Below, one piece after another: positions 33,963-46,004 of a DNA stretch of 64,000 bases. Source of the stretch: Sodiomyces alkalinus F11 (lineage: Eukaryota > Ascomycota > Sordariomycetes > Glomerellales > Plectosphaerellaceae); NCBI RefSeq assembly GCF_003711515.1, contig NW_021167083.1, forward strand, positions 715,697 to 779,696. The letters are read 5' to 3'. Made by a program: the position numbers and the translations under genes. Under the pieces are notes generated by a model. The model ran no database searches, was not told where the DNA came from, and saw only the letters and a list, made by a program, of their open reading frames with translations. Position 1 is the stretch's first letter. Every line of letters begins with the position of its first letter.

Positions 33963-35190
33963 TTTGCCCGGTCTGGGGTTAGGGATGGATAGAATTGAAT
34001 ATATATACCTTAGATATAAGAATGACCACGTGAAGTCTGCAATACCTACTTTGTTGATACGTTCCGTGAGGTGGAGTATCCGTGGTTGGGTCGATCTCGG
34101 ACGTTGGCGAAGTCGATAAGATGGATAAGGGATTTGAGTAAGGTAACCACAGCGATGAAGTTGGGCAGAAGGGTTTTGTTCTCGGGGTTTTTTTTTTCTT
34201 GTAGAATTCCTTTGAGCTCAATTGTCTATGTTCGGTATTGCGCAATCGTGCGAGCTATTGTAGGGTGTTCGTTCATGTGCTTCCAAGACGCTGTTGGACA
34301 TGGTACAGGGGAGGGCGCAACTGTTGATTCCAAAGTAAACAAACGTACGTAATAATAATTGCTTCCCAGCAACGACACCAATTCTCGGGTACCTTATTAG
34401 CTAATTAGGTACGTACCTGCATACCGAGCACTGACCAGAACGAAACGGTAAATTTCTGTGGGGTAGTAATCTGTGGCTGGAACAACCAGAACTCCTTTGC
34501 AAAGCCACACAACGTGGCTAATAAGGGGCCGTTTCAGTACACGCACCTTGCCTCGGGGACCCTGTGCTGCTAAAAAAAGCTAAGCGATCCCTAGTTCGAA
34601 TCCTCTCCTTTCCGCTGTTCCCTCAGCTCTGGGGGATCATAGCACAGCCCCTGTCCAGCCGCCAACCAATGAAGGTAACCCTCAGCGTACCGGGGGAAGG
34701 AGGGGAATCGAGAAGAGCTAGAAGGAAGAGAAAAGGACAAGAGTCGGACCGCTCCGGAATCCTACGAATCCCTGAATCCAAGGGGTTTTCTACAGTCTCG
34801 ACCCCTATTTTCGATCCACCCCCCTTTCTTCACCGACGAGGCTGTTGACTGACTCGGCTGACGTTTCCACCGAGTCAACGCGCAGAAGTCGAGCCGTTAA
34901 TTACCCTTTCGACACCTCAGTCATCGTCTTCCTGCACATCATTGGCAGCAACTATCCCACGGAAGCCACAGTCCACGAGATCATGTACCGGTCTAGATCG
35001 TGGTCACTAGATTCAACTCGCACCCGGCCGAGGACGTAGGTTTCCAGGGCTCAGACCGACCTCCCCCTCCCCCGATCTCCGCGCTATAATCGAATACATC
35101 TCGTCTAGAAGCCTTCCGATACTGGTTGACCCTCTTGGCTACGGTGCGACATCTTCACGGATTCGAATACTGGTGGCATAGCATCATATC
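33963..35190. promoter_or_regulatory. Divergent intergenic region between EF-hand and Afi1-type genes
   Basis: This 1.2-kb stretch holds both promoters. A palindromic cluster GGGTACCTTATTAGCTAATTAG followed by GTACGTACC lies near 34387-34416. There is a poly-T run near 34189. GTTCGAATCC near 34593 resembles a tRNA B box, but no cloverleaf can be formed. Confidence 0.5.
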
Positions 35191-37906
35191 ATGGCTTCGA
35201 CCAACGCCTCGTTGCCGTTCCTCACGCGCAACCACAGCAGCGGCAATATCCATGGCAGCCAAAATGGGCCGTGGCCCAGCCGCCGTACCTCCCTCTCCAA
35301 CTTCCCCGCCTCCAGATCTCCTTCTCAGATGTCGAATTATTCACGGCCCTCGCGTCCTCCTCACCCGTCCATCGCAGAGGCCGATCACTCTTCCGACCAA
35401 GGCTCCAAGTCCAAGACACCCTCCACCGGTCTCTCCTCCCAACACTCCTCCCTCTCGGCCCCCCCCAGGCGATATAACCCAAACGCTCATCCTGCTCGTA
35501 AACTGCGGCCCCAATATCCCAGAGGCTCCACCGAGAATCATGTTGAGTACATATTAGTAGCATCCTTCGATATCGACCGCGGGCCCGTGATGGAGCACCA
35601 GTATCCTGTAGCCATCACGGGTGACGAGCACATGCTAGCCGAACTCATGCTACCAGACCAGGCGCACGTCCGCAACCAGGACTGGACGATATTCTTCTTA
35701 CATAAAGACACGAGCCAGGAGGAGGAAGAAGAAGAACGAGCAAAGAGAGAAAGGCGACAGAGACGAAGACAGAGGAAGCTGAACGCAGCGGCGGGTATCA
35801 TTAGTGAAGAGTATGAGGAGGAAGACGGTGGCCAAGGTGGCGACGACGGGGGCGACGACGACGACGACGACGAATCAACAGACAGCGAGCCAGAAGGCGG
35901 GGAGGGACCGCCCCTGGTTCATGTTCTCAACCTGGTTAACACGAAGCAGGATAAGACGGTAAAGAGAGGTGCCGTGGTGAAGGCCATGGCCATATGCACG
36001 CGCCATCCGTTCCTACATATTTACAAGGTAAGGACACCCCTTTTCGTCCCAGAGGCTAGACATATAGTCTACTCCTCGTTCCGTTTAAACCCCCGCGGTA
36101 TAAGGTGCAAGGCCAGCTAAAACTATGCTTAAAGCCCCTGTTGCTGCTTGCACTAGAAGAATACTTTAAGTCGCCCGTGCCAGAAACACTGGCCATGTTG
36201 TACGACGCCGTTAATGCCATGGATCTGTCGCTCATGCCCAAGTTGAGTTTACTTGAAAGACATCTGTTATTAGCCAGCGACGACAAGGACCTCTTCGTGG
36301 AGAAATTCGAACAAATGATTGAAATGCGCCTCGCCGAAGACCGCGGCGAGCCGCTCCCCGAGCCATCGCTGGATGACAGCCAACAGCCCCCGAAACGACC
36401 AGACATCTCGAGAGCGGGAACGAAGGAATACATCGAGGGCCAGGGGCAGAGCCAGTCGAAGTACTCGGTTCCCCGGGACACGCACGAATTCGAGAGCAAG
36501 GTCATGTACAAGGGCATTCCCATCCCCATCAAGGTGCCGGTCGCCATCATGCCGGAGACGGTGGGCGACTTCTCCCTGATCAAGCTCATCCAGAAGTTCT
36601 CCGAGCAGCACAGCAAGTCGCCGCAGCCATTCCCCCTGCATCCGCACCTCACCACCAACGGCCCCAACACACATCCCATCGTTGTGCTTGTCAACGCCCT
36701 TCTCACGCAGAAGCGCGTGATCTTCTTGGGACATAACATGCCCTCCGGGGACGTGGCGGAGGCCGTGCTCGCCGCTTGCGCCCTAGCATCCGGGGGCACT
36801 CTGCGCGGTTTCACCCGGCACGCCTTCCCGTACACCGACCTGACTAAAGTGGACGACCTGCTCCGAGTCCCCGGCTTCATCGCCGGCGTCACGAACCCGA
36901 CGTTCGAGATGCATCCGGAATGGTGGGACGTCCTGTGCGATCTGCCGTCGGGCCGGGTCAAGATCAGCAGCAAAACCGACCCTGCCGCCGTGACCGAAGG
37001 CATGGTGTATTTCCAGCAGCAGAATCCTTCGTTTGCCGGGCTGGTGGGGGGCACGTCCAAGGTCTCGGCGGAAACCGACCTGACGGGCGACGCGGCCTTT
37101 ATGCGGGAGGTTTTGAAATGCATCGCCGCCCGGCGCGGCGAGCGCGTCATCCGGGCGATGTGGAGGGATTGGGTCATCAAGTTTACCCGCATCGCAGCCG
37201 CCTTCGAAGAGTCCGTGTACGGCGCGAGTGCTCTGTACATTGGCGGCGACGACGCCGAGACCGGGTCAGGACCCGGGGTAGTAAGCGGGCACGGCTATGT
37301 GTGGGCAGATGAGCAGTCGAAGCAGAAGGAGCTAGCGGGCAACGTGACGAGGATTGAGGGGTGGAGGAATACCAGGAGCTACTACAGCTTCATTCAGGTA
37401 CGCTGAGCCGAAAACACTCGGAAACACGGGGGAGGGCATCATCTACCTGTTGCGTGAAAAAAGGTTATGCTAACACGAACCGGCGGCGAAAACAGGATCT
37501 TGCGCAGCTCTACACAGTACGCCCACTCAAAGGCCTCGACCTCCACCACATGCACGACCGGCTACGGACGCAGCGGCTGAACCCGGCCCAGAGCAAGGAG
37601 ATCTACATGGCGTTCGCCAAGCACGTGCACACCTACGACGAGATCTGCCTCCTGCTGACCGTGGCGCCGGAGTCGCACGCCGGCCTGTTCTACGTGGCGC
37701 TCGGGCTCTTCCACAAGGACCGCGAGGTGCGCGTCTACACGGCCGAGCTGCTGGACCGCATCAGCGAGCACGAGGCGGGGAAGCGGTGGTGGAAGTCGCT
37801 CAGCCGGTTCGAGAAGCTGGCGTACATGCGCGTCCGCAAGGAGATGGATGGGGAGATGAGAGTCAAAGGCGGCCTGAGCCCGGAGCTGGAGCGGAGGATT
37901 AGCTAG
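35191..37906 (+). CDS. AFI1: Afi1/SPA-domain protein (DENN-type polarity factor)
   Basis: Exons 35191-36027, 36135-37397 and 37496-37906 join in phase 0 to 836 residues. After a Ser/Pro-rich 115-residue leader comes the Afi1 N-terminal domain ([20 protein letters not shown]), interrupted by a basic/acidic low-complexity block (REEEEEER... and DDDDDDE). Then come [22 protein letters not shown], and the SPA/DENN-like core ([20 protein letters not shown], and [20 protein letters not shown]). The C-terminal [18 protein letters not shown] block completes the family pattern. Yeast Afi1 binds the Arf3 GTPase and acts in polarity at the cell cortex; DENN-type proteins often act as Rab/Arf regulators. 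Three in-phase acceptors are possible for exon 2 (36105, 36117, 36135); I prefer 36135 because it yields [11 protein letters not shown]. Confidence 0.88.
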
Positions 37907-38360
37907 GAGGCCTGCTGGAGCGAGCTCGAGACATCGGCTTTTGGAGTTGGACAATCACCCCCTTACAATTCTCTCTTGCCTTTCTTTTTATCTTTTCGGG
38001 TCGGGCCATTCATTTATTGGACTTGATCTTCTCATATCGACAAGGCGTGTAGGCGACGGACGCATCTTTTCTCTACTTCACCGGCACTTCGCCGGTGGTC
38101 TCTCACCAAGGAGGCGGAGCTCTGGCATTTACCCCCGGTTTTTTGCATGATGGGAGGAAAGTGACGGGATATCATCTAAGCCTCATTATTTTCATCCTCA
38201 TAGACAGGAGCGTTGTGTGTCTTCGATATAGCGGTGGTGTTTTATTACGCGCATCTGCATCAACCATTTAGTGACGTCTTTGGCGTTATCTTCGTCTATA
38301 GTTCTTGTCGCTTCAATATTCCCATTTCCTTGCATCGTTCATTCCCCTGTTGCTTCCTAG
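37907..38360. other. Convergent 3' flanks of the Afi1-type and S-formylglutathione hydrolase genes
   Basis: No open frame of interest. T-rich stretches are consistent with 3' untranslated sequence on both strands. Confidence 0.5.
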
Positions 38361-39353
38361 TTATAGGCCCAGAAACTTTGCAGCGTGGTTGACGTGGTCG
38401 TGTTGGAAAGTGGCCATGAAGAAGTACGAGTGATCATAACCCTGCGGAGAGAATATCGATTAGTATCACTCCCCGTTTGCAACAGACAATAGTAGATGGG
38501 GGCCGACTTACCTCCTGGTACCGCAGTTCCAATCCCTCAATACCGGCATCCTTGACTGCCTTTTCAAAGTTCTCGGGAAGGAGCTGGCCCTGCTTGTAAA
38601 AGTTGTCGCCCGTCCCCTTCAAGAAACGACATTGGTGGTTAGCAAAAGAAAGGAATGCCTCAAGAAGAAAAGCACTACACGTACGACATCAATAAGGGCA
38701 TTCAGAGGCCCCTTCCACCCCTTAACCAGCTCGGTAGCGTCGTGCTTCTTCCACTCCTCCCTATCGTCGCCAAGGTAGCCCGAGAAGGCCTTCTCGCCCC
38801 AGGGGCAGCGCGAAGGGTTGGCGATGGGGGCGAAGGCGCTGACGCTGCGGTACTTGCCGGGGTACTTGAGGTAGAGGGACAGGGCGCCGTGGCCGCCCAT
38901 GGAGTGGCCGGTGATGGAGAGGCGGGACGGGTCGAGCTTGCCGGCGAACTCGCGGAAGACGAGGTCCGGGAGCTCGGTGGTCAGGTAGGACTCCATCTGG
39001 TAGTTCTGGGCGTAGGGCGCGCGGGTGGCGTCGATGTAGAAGGAGGCGGCCTCGCCGAAGTCGTAGGCGTCGTTGGCGCCGGGGATGTCGAGCCCCCGCG
39101 GGGAAGTGTCCGGGAAGAGGAGGGCCAGGCCGCGGGCCGAGGCGCTGGATTGCAGGAAGGCCTTCTCGGTCGCGTTGTCGGGGGTGCAGGTCAGGCCTGA
39201 GAGGTACATCAGGAGGGGGACGGCCTTGGTGGAGGACTGCGGCGGGAGGTAGAGGTTCAGGGCCATGTCGGTGCCGGTCACGGCGGATTTGTGGGATAGT
39301 TTGAGGAGTTGGCCGCCAAAGGAGGCGATGGTCGCTTTCGTTGTGAAGGCCAT
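38361..39353 (-). CDS. S-formylglutathione hydrolase
   Basis: Exons 38685-39353, 38512-38616 and 38361-38441 join in phase 0 to 284 residues. The enzyme (EC 3.1.2.12) hydrolyses S-formylglutathione to formate and glutathione, the last glutathione-dependent step of formaldehyde detoxification, in the cytosol. The alpha/beta-hydrolase nucleophile elbow is GHSMGG with Ser151. Family blocks LSGLTCTPDNATEKA, DTSPRG, PYAQNYQMESY and the acid-bearing LIDVGTGDNFYKQGQLLPE are all present. The catalytic His is in GYDHSYFF (about 262), in the short last exon. The length matches esterase D orthologs (280-290). The middle exon is 105 nt. No partner formaldehyde dehydrogenase lies in the window. Confidence 0.96.
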
Positions 39354-40659
39354 GATGGAGGTGTTCGGGAAGTACGCTTGGTGCTTCGTACCGCAACAAG
39401 GGGTGGTGATGATATTGAAGTCAGGGGGTTCCGAGGGACGCGTAAAGAGGCTGTCGGTTGAAGTCTGCGGGAGGGGTTCAGAGAGTGCGAAAGTATAAGA
39501 ACCTTTCCTCCAGGAGAAGGCCGAGATATCGCCTCTGTTATCAATTCAATTAGGGGAAATTACGTATAGAAGCCGAGTGGAGGTCATACAGAGAGGGGGA
39601 GTTACACTCCCGGCACCTTGGAGTAGTGAAAGGTGGGAAGTTTCGAGGACTCCGCTGCGGTGACCCCACCAGCAGACCCCGCCCTTCAATTCGGTGGATG
39701 GCTCCGGACTGGCGTCATACCTTACCTTTAGGTACCTTAAGGTAGCTTGCTCATCAAGACAGTGGCTTAGGTAATATCATTTGATATCAACTGAGGTGTT
39801 CTCCGGAAATGTTCCTTTCTCGTCGACAGTAGCTATTAGCTACCTTAGGTGTGGACCTGGTCCATACCCCATGAAGCAGTTCTCCTGGTCTTATTCCAGT
39901 TCAAAAAGTCAACGTACTAGAGCGACCTAGATGGCTTTGATCTGAGAACGGTGGCATCAGATTACCTGGCTAAAATTAAGATCTGTAGTCATCTATGGTA
40001 TGCCACCCTGTCTCTCTTGAACTGGAGGTTATTTCCTGGAGGAAGTCGTTCTTGACAGTGGAATGTCGAGACTTGAATACCCTCCCCAGCAAGCTGAAGC
40101 CTTCGGAGAGTACCAGGATTCATCCTGACGTCTATCGAATGCCGTGTCTCGGAGTATCGACTCTTTTCCTCGTTACTCTAACGTGGTCAAGCCATGCCAC
40201 ACTGCATTCTTCCTGGATTCCCGACGGCTTTTTTTTTTGTGTCGCCATCTGCCTCACAATCGTACATTAAAACCCCCGTGGGAGAACTGTCGACGGTCTG
40301 TCGACTGGGTACTTGCTGAGATCATGGAGCTTTAAAGCCAGAGCTCAAAGGGGCGTCCTGACCCTTTATGCCGAAGCATATGGTGCAGAGCTCTGTCAGT
40401 TCGAGCCAAACAGATATTCGAGAGTGAACCGCAATGGATTGTCACGCAAGAACACTGCAGCAACTCGACTAAGTCTCTCTCAAAATCAGATTTCTTTCCT
40501 GAAACGCCTCGCTAGTATACTCAGTTGGTAGCACACTGGTGCAAATGAGAAAAAAAGGCCACCGTAGCCAAATCAGCAGAGCAGGTGTTAGAAGAAGGGA
40601 ATTGCCGTGTCTCGATTCGACTCGGAGCTTTCCGTAGCTTGGTCCGACCTGTTACCACC
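39354..40659. other. 1.3-kb intergenic region
   Basis: The left part is the promoter of the S-formylglutathione hydrolase gene, with a TAGGTACCTTAAGGTA variant of the dispersed palindrome near 39729-39744. The right part is the 3' flank of RPB6. A tRNA-like A-box string at 40513-40531 does not fold into a tRNA. Confidence 0.5.
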
Positions 40660-41346
40660 TCACTGGAGCAACTCTTCGCAGGTCCAGTCCTCGTAGCTGA
40701 GGGAGCAATGTTGTCAGCTACCTAATCATTATGGGAAGAACGCTGTCCAATCTCGCAGCCATCGACTTACTATCCGTCCGGCATGTACCGGCGCACAATG
40801 AGAGGGATCTTCTTTTCACGAAGCTCCTTGATCGCGATTTGCAGGGGATCCGTCTCGCCCTCGAGGTCGACAAGCACAGGAGCATTCATGCTGATTGGAA
40901 GTAGGCGCATCAGTCCGACGCTCTTCTCTCCCATTGTTTGTTTCTCCCACCCCTCAAGACAACCTACCTGATCTGCAGGGCCCTCGTCCCTAGGATGCGC
41001 GCCCTCTCGTACTTGGTCATGTATGGTGTCGTGGTCCTCTGGTCGTCGGGAATCTTCTTGTCCTTGTGTGCCTGTGTGCTGCTCTTGCCTGCGTTGGCCG
41101 CCGCCGAAGGGTCGCCCGATGCAACCACGTTGTCCGCGTCTTCCTCGCCTTCCTGGTCACGACCGACTTGCTCATCGTCTACCATCTCCGGGTCGTAGTA
41201 GTCGGGCTGGTCGTCCTCTTCAAGGACGGGCTCGTCACTGCATCCAAGGTTAGACGCGTAAAAAGATCTCTAACGTGGCTGGTTCCCCAGAGTACGGTCA
41301 CATACGCGCCGCCCATGCCATAGTTGTCGTCACCGAAGTCAGACAT
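40660..41346 (-). CDS. RPO26: RNA polymerase I/II/III common subunit RPB6 (RPABC2)
   Basis: Four exons join in phase: 41306-41346, 40968-41237, 40771-40890 and 40660-40696, giving 155 residues, the same length as yeast Rpb6. The acidic N-terminus ([18 protein letters not shown]) is followed by [20 protein letters not shown], then [39 protein letters not shown] and [12 protein letters not shown]. This is the near-invariant Rpb6 core. The subunit is shared by all three nuclear RNA polymerases and stabilises the clamp base. Introns are short with GTATGT, GTAGGT and GTAAGT donors. The last coding exon is only 37 nt. It is transcribed divergently from the TFIIIA gene. Confidence 0.97.
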
Positions 41347-41813
41347 TTTGACTTTTTGGACAGATGATGTTGGACGAGTTCTGGTCGGGTTCAAAAGTCG
41401 CTATCGTCGTGTAATTCGTTGGTCGGCTGGTGGGGAAGTGAAGTGAAGAATGGCTGTTAATGAAGATGAAAAAAAAAAGAAAAGAAAAAAAAAAAGGACA
41501 AGCGCAAGGCTGCGATGCGCAAGGATTTGCTATCGTCGGCCCTGCACTAGCGTCAATCACCAACATGGGTCGGCTTAAAGGTACCTTACATAAGCCACCA
41601 CAGCCACGCACAATCGCTTGGGACGGTCCATGTGGCTTTGAAGCCCCACACGCACAACCGTTGCATTAAGATTAAGTGGAATTAAAAAAGTGACGCTCAC
41701 CGCCTAGAATTCTGCCGGTCAAGATATGTCAAGCTAGGATCGAGTTGTCGGGCCTGGAATCCTCATCCTGCTCAGCCGTTTCGGCCTTGGACAGCCGAAT
41801 GGTGTAGCCGACC
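41347..41813. promoter_or_regulatory. Shared divergent promoter of RPB6 and TFIIIA
   Basis: Only 467 bp separate the two start codons. The region holds an exact AAGGTACCTTA (41578-41588) near its centre and an A/G-rich tract (41465-41500). It must contain the promoters of both a common RNA polymerase subunit and a Pol III factor. Confidence 0.7.
41578..41588. repeat. AAGGTACCTTA dispersed palindrome copy
   Basis: Exact 11-mer in the RPB6/TFIIIA shared promoter, roughly midway between the two start codons. Confidence 0.85.
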
Positions 41814-43568
41814 ATGTCGAAGCGTAAAGCCGAAGCAGACATCGGCGGAATTGGGGCTGAAATCGAGGGTCCTGTTTCTAAAAGGCTTCTGGTCGAAGCT
41901 CCGGAGCCTATGGGTTAGTCCGCTCTACCAACATACCAAGCTCCATGTATTCGCTAATGGCCGAACGGAACCTCAGACGCCCAGAGTCATGACCACGACG
42001 AATATGACGATTCTACGAGCTCCTCCGGGGACACGGCAACCAAGGCAGATACAGTCTACACGGCTACTACAACAGTCTCCAACCGGTCACGCAAATTCCC
42101 ATCTGACCTCAAAATCATCAAGTGCACCTACCCGGACTGCGAGAAGACCTTCAACCGACCTGCCCGCCTAGCAGCCCACCTCCGGTCTCACACAGATGAT
42201 CGGCCTTTTACCTGCACATACGATGGCTGCGACAAATCGTACCGAGAGGAGAAGCACCTGCGCCAGCACATCAAAGGCTCCCATACGCAAGAGCGTGCCT
42301 ACACATGCACTACGGGCGGCTGCAACAAGTCCTTCTTGACCGCCACACGCCTCCGCCGACATCAGGAGGTTCACACCGGTCAGGAGCGTTATCGCTGCCG
42401 CGAATACCCGCCCTGCGACCAGAGCTTCCGCAAGCACAGCACGTTGCAGCGCCATATTCGTGCCGAACACCAAGGCGGGCCCGCCTTCCTGTGCTCCGAA
42501 ACCGGGTGCGGCGCTGGCTTCGACTCCCAGGGCGCCCTGCGGAATCACAAGAAGCGCGAACACAGCGAACCCAGCTTCTGGTGCGACGAGTGCGCGCAGG
42601 AGGTAGGCGAGGATGGCAAGCCGCGGCGTGTTGGATTCGTCTCCCTCCTGCACCTGCAGACGCACATACGCAAGGAGCACCTGAACTGCATCTTCTGCGA
42701 CCAGAGATGCAAAGGCCAGGGCGAGCTTGAAAAGCACGTCGAGCTTCATCATTCCGATATCCCGCTCAACGCGCGCAAAACGATCCAGTGCACGTGGGAC
42801 GGCTGTGGGAAGAAGTTTACCAAAAAGAACAACCTGAATGCGCATGTCCGTTCCGTTCATCAGGGTGTTCGATTTATATGTGGCCGGGTTGACCATTCGG
42901 GCACGGCTGACCTGAGCACCTGGTGGTCCAATGAACAGGGCTGTGGTGCCAGTTTCGTGACGAAGGGCAACCTCGAGATACACATCCGACACGTCCATCT
43001 TGGTGTCCAGCGACCAGGCCCCGTTCTCACAGCATCAACAGAGTGCGGCAGCACACAGAGGAAGTGCAAGAAACCGACCGAGAATATCATCGATGCCATC
43101 ACGGGCGTCAACCGAAATGTTGCTTGCACCGTCCCCGGCTGCTCGGAGCGATTCATTCGCCACTATGACTTGGAGCAACACCTGGCCAACCACCCAGACG
43201 TGTCCACACCCTCCCTGGAGCGACGTGGCGATTCCGAATCTAATGATGCGGCGCGCATTGAATCCGTCGCGTGCGGTGCAGCTGGCGGCGATGCTGCCAT
43301 TGACGGCGCCCACCGCGCCATGCCGGAACTGCCTTTCCTAGGCATGACGCAGACGATCGCGTACCGCAACGAGCCCTCTGCGCCAATGGGATCTATGTTC
43401 CCTCCCTTTCCGGACGATGAGCAGTTCTGGTTCGGCGCCGGGGACGACTTCGATTTTGACGTCCCAGGTGGGGGTGATGCCTCCTGGCAGCGAGACGAGG
43501 CGGAAATGCGTGCCCTTATTGACGGGGAACTCGATAAGCTTATTGACCCTGCTTTGGGAGGGGCTTAA
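41814..43568 (+). CDS. C2H2 zinc-finger transcription factor IIIA
   Basis: Exons 41814-41913 and 41977-43568 join in phase (GTTAGT donor, CCTCAG acceptor), giving 563 residues from MSKRKAEADIGG. About ten C2H2 fingers span residues 82-441. The first is CTYPDCEKTFNRPARLAAHL followed by a canonical H-R-S-H linker, then CTYDGCDKSYREEKHLRQHI and CTTGGCNKSFLTATRLRRHQ. One finger has an enlarged C-C spacing (CDECAQEVGEDGKPRR), another CGRVDHSG...QGCGASF. The last is CTVPGCSERFIRHYDLEQHL. This array and the TGE-type linkers fit TFIIIA, which binds the 5S rRNA gene internal control region and 5S RNA. The C-terminus is acidic, with FPPFPDDEQFWFGAGDDFDF. Another multi-finger factor is possible but less likely. 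Confidence 0.85.
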
Positions 43569-44307
43569 GCTGTGCAGCAAGGGAAAATGGTTGTTCTGTA
43601 CAGAAAGGCCAGAAAAAAAAAAGGAAGAATTATATTCTAATGACCGGTGGTGCTGTGAGAGGTTGGCGCACAATGGGCACGATGTAATGACGAATCTACT
43701 GATACCCAGCTTGATAGCTTATGAAGGCCATTACCGGCGATTGATAACTTGCGGGCTTATGATTCGGGATTCCCCCGTGCATCTTGCAGATGTGCATATT
43801 TGACGTATCATATGCCATCATGTTCTCCAGGTATGCGTGCACAGAACTGGCGGTCAGTGATTCCGACATCACAGCGTCATGGTGTCATGGTACTCTTGAC
43901 GCCCTGATATATCAACCTAAGGATGTTCATTAGTTGCTACTTGGTCTACATTTTTTTTGTATGCTCGTTTTCGTCAGAGCTACCCAAAAGTTCATTTCCT
44001 ACATGATAAAACCCACGTCCACAATGCGAGCACCTAAACTCCACTATCTATATGCCGGAGAACCTGCTTCATAAAAAGCCTATCCATATTTGCCTTATCC
44101 CTCGTCAAGAACCGTCCCTTCCTTGAACGTGTCATAAGATTGCCAAAGCCAAAAAAGTGAAGAAGGAAAAAGGGAAAAGAAAATGTATATGCCACTCCTT
44201 CGCATGCGCAGTCTCAGAGCTAATGAAGGACAAAACAAACGTCCAGAAAACGGTCCAGGTTCTCCGAAAACCCCCGCCTTTTTCCAACCCTATGCGAGAA
44301 AAAGTCA
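43569..44307. other. Convergent 3' flanks of TFIIIA and the zinc transporter
   Basis: AT-rich sequence with short frames only. No RNA gene or repeat was recognised. Confidence 0.5.
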
Positions 44308-46004
44308 TCATTGAGACGCGATGGCGCTGCTTACACCAAGCAACGCCATGCCGAGGAACCCAAAGAGGAGGCACAGGTTACGGTTGTGATCGAGACACAG
44401 CGCCTCGGCAAATAGCTGCAGACCCACACTGACCATAATGCCCGCGGTAACGGCGAACATGCAAGCGTAGGCGACGGCGTCGGGCGAGAGGTGGGTGCGG
44501 TGAGCAACGCGGAACCAGAGGACGGCGATAGCGGCGCCCAGGGGCTGGGAGAGGCCGCCCAGCAGGGAAGACCAGACGAGGGCGCGGAGGCGCGAGCCCA
44601 GAGCCATGTATAGGGGGAGGGCCATGGCGAAGCCCTCGGTGATGTTATGGACGAAGAGGGCCATGAAGACGCTGAAGCCCAGCGTAGGGCTGGCGTGGTT
44701 GGTGGCGTAGGTGATGAAGCCTTCGGGGAATTTGTGCAGGGCGATGGCGATGGACGTCTGGAGGCCGAGGGAGAGGAAGGCGTTGGCGGGGACGTGGTGA
44801 TGGTGTTGTGCCTCGACGTCACCGTCGCCTGGAGAGTAGTCGCTGCTGCTTGGGGTCTCCATCTCGTCTCCTCCCGCTGCGGCCGTGTCAGGTGGATCGC
44901 GCGATGCCGCGCTGTGGCTGCGATTGCCGGGGCTGATGGGCATGTCGATGGTCGCTGCAGCAGGATGCGCATCGCGATGGGCATCGGGTGTCCCGGTGGA
45001 GGTACGCAGAAGCGACGTTGGTCGGGATGAGTTCAAAGATCGGTTGCTGACGTGTTTGAAACACTCCTGGCCACATGGATCTGAATAGCCATAGCAGGCG
45101 CCTCCTTGATCGCAGTTGCACTTGGTGTCCTTGACAAAGGAGATGACGCGCTTCTGCACTTGAGTGATGGACGGGCGATGGTTGACAGAGGCCGGTCGGG
45201 TCTTGATGGCTGGCTTGGACAATGTATTTTGTGTCGTGTCAAGATGTAGGCCAGCGGCCAGTCGGCCGCCGCTGCGTTCTTCAGTGTGGGCGTTGAGGAG
45301 CGGCGTGGTCTCGACTGGGTGGCCGTTAGCAAGATCGTGGTGGTGGTGGTGGTGGTGATGCGGCGGCCCGTCAGGGATGGTGGTCCGAGAGGAATTATGA
45401 CGATCAGCGTGGTGTAGTGAGAAGTGTTGTCGGCTAAGACTTCTGGCGTGGTGTTTCGGTCCATCGTGTGTGTGATCGCAGTCGACGACGTGGGAGGGCA
45501 TGTACCGATGCAGAACTCGAGAAACGAACTGGATCCCGACGAAGCCGCCAACGAAGCATCCCATCATAATGGCACCTGCTGTCTGATCTGAGTAGCCAGC
45601 GCTAAGGAGGTATGACTTGGACTCGGGGAGCATGCTGTAGAGGGCGGAAAATGTCTGGAAGATGCCGAGTCAGTCGGGCTGCCAAATGGTCGCGGACTTT
45701 TTGGTAGATGTCGCAGACTTAACATACCATCACTCCGAAGCTCAAGCTCAGAGCGCAAGCGAGAAATGCATTGCTATCTTGAATGCGGAAATTCGCTTTC
45801 CCAGGAACTATGCGGGATATGAGAAGATCGACGTAAATGATGGAGGCGCCGGCGGTACAAGCTGTCAAGGCGAAGAAGTTTGTGAGCAAACGGGTTACTG
45901 CCGAGTCGGGGAGAAAGGGGAAACTGGAAAGAAAGCCTACCTATTCCGCTCACAATGCACATAATCCATCCCTTCGTGTCATTATCTAGTCCATGTCGCT
46001 CCAT
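44308..46004 (-). CDS. ZRT3: ZIP-family zinc transporter, ZRT3-like (vacuolar)
   Basis: Exons 45941-46004, 45728-45861 and 44308-45654 join in phase to 514 residues. The N-terminus MERHGLDNDTKGWIMCIVSG reads into IACTAGASIIYVDLL and RIQDSNAFLACALSLSFGVM, a ZRT3-type start. ZIP signature helices are present: ALHKFPEGFITYATNHA and ALFVHNITEGFAMALPLYMA. The long central loop is His-rich (eight consecutive His, plus a later HHHH) and carries a Cys cluster C-N-C-x4-C-x6-C-x3-C near residues 230-250, both plausible zinc-sensing elements. ZRT3 exports stored zinc from the vacuole to the cytosol. The membrane and substrate are by family. A ZupT-like role elsewhere is an alternative. Confidence 0.9.
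45341..45359 (-). repeat. Trinucleotide repeat encoding polyhistidine
   Basis: A GTG repeat on the plus strand (CAC on the coding strand) gives the eight-His run in the cytosolic loop of the zinc transporter. Confidence 0.85.

Noticed and set aside
34580..34610. GTTCGAATCC, a tRNA B-box-like word
   Set aside because: Flanking bases do not make a T-stem and no A box or acceptor stem fits upstream.
36056..37240. 394-codon antisense frame over the Afi1-type gene
   Set aside because: Mirror of a real gene; no motif of its own.
40513..40625. tRNA-like A box (TAGTATACTCAGTTGGTAG) followed about 95 bp later by CGATTCGACTC
   Set aside because: D-stem, T-stem and acceptor pairs do not form; only the consensus words are present.
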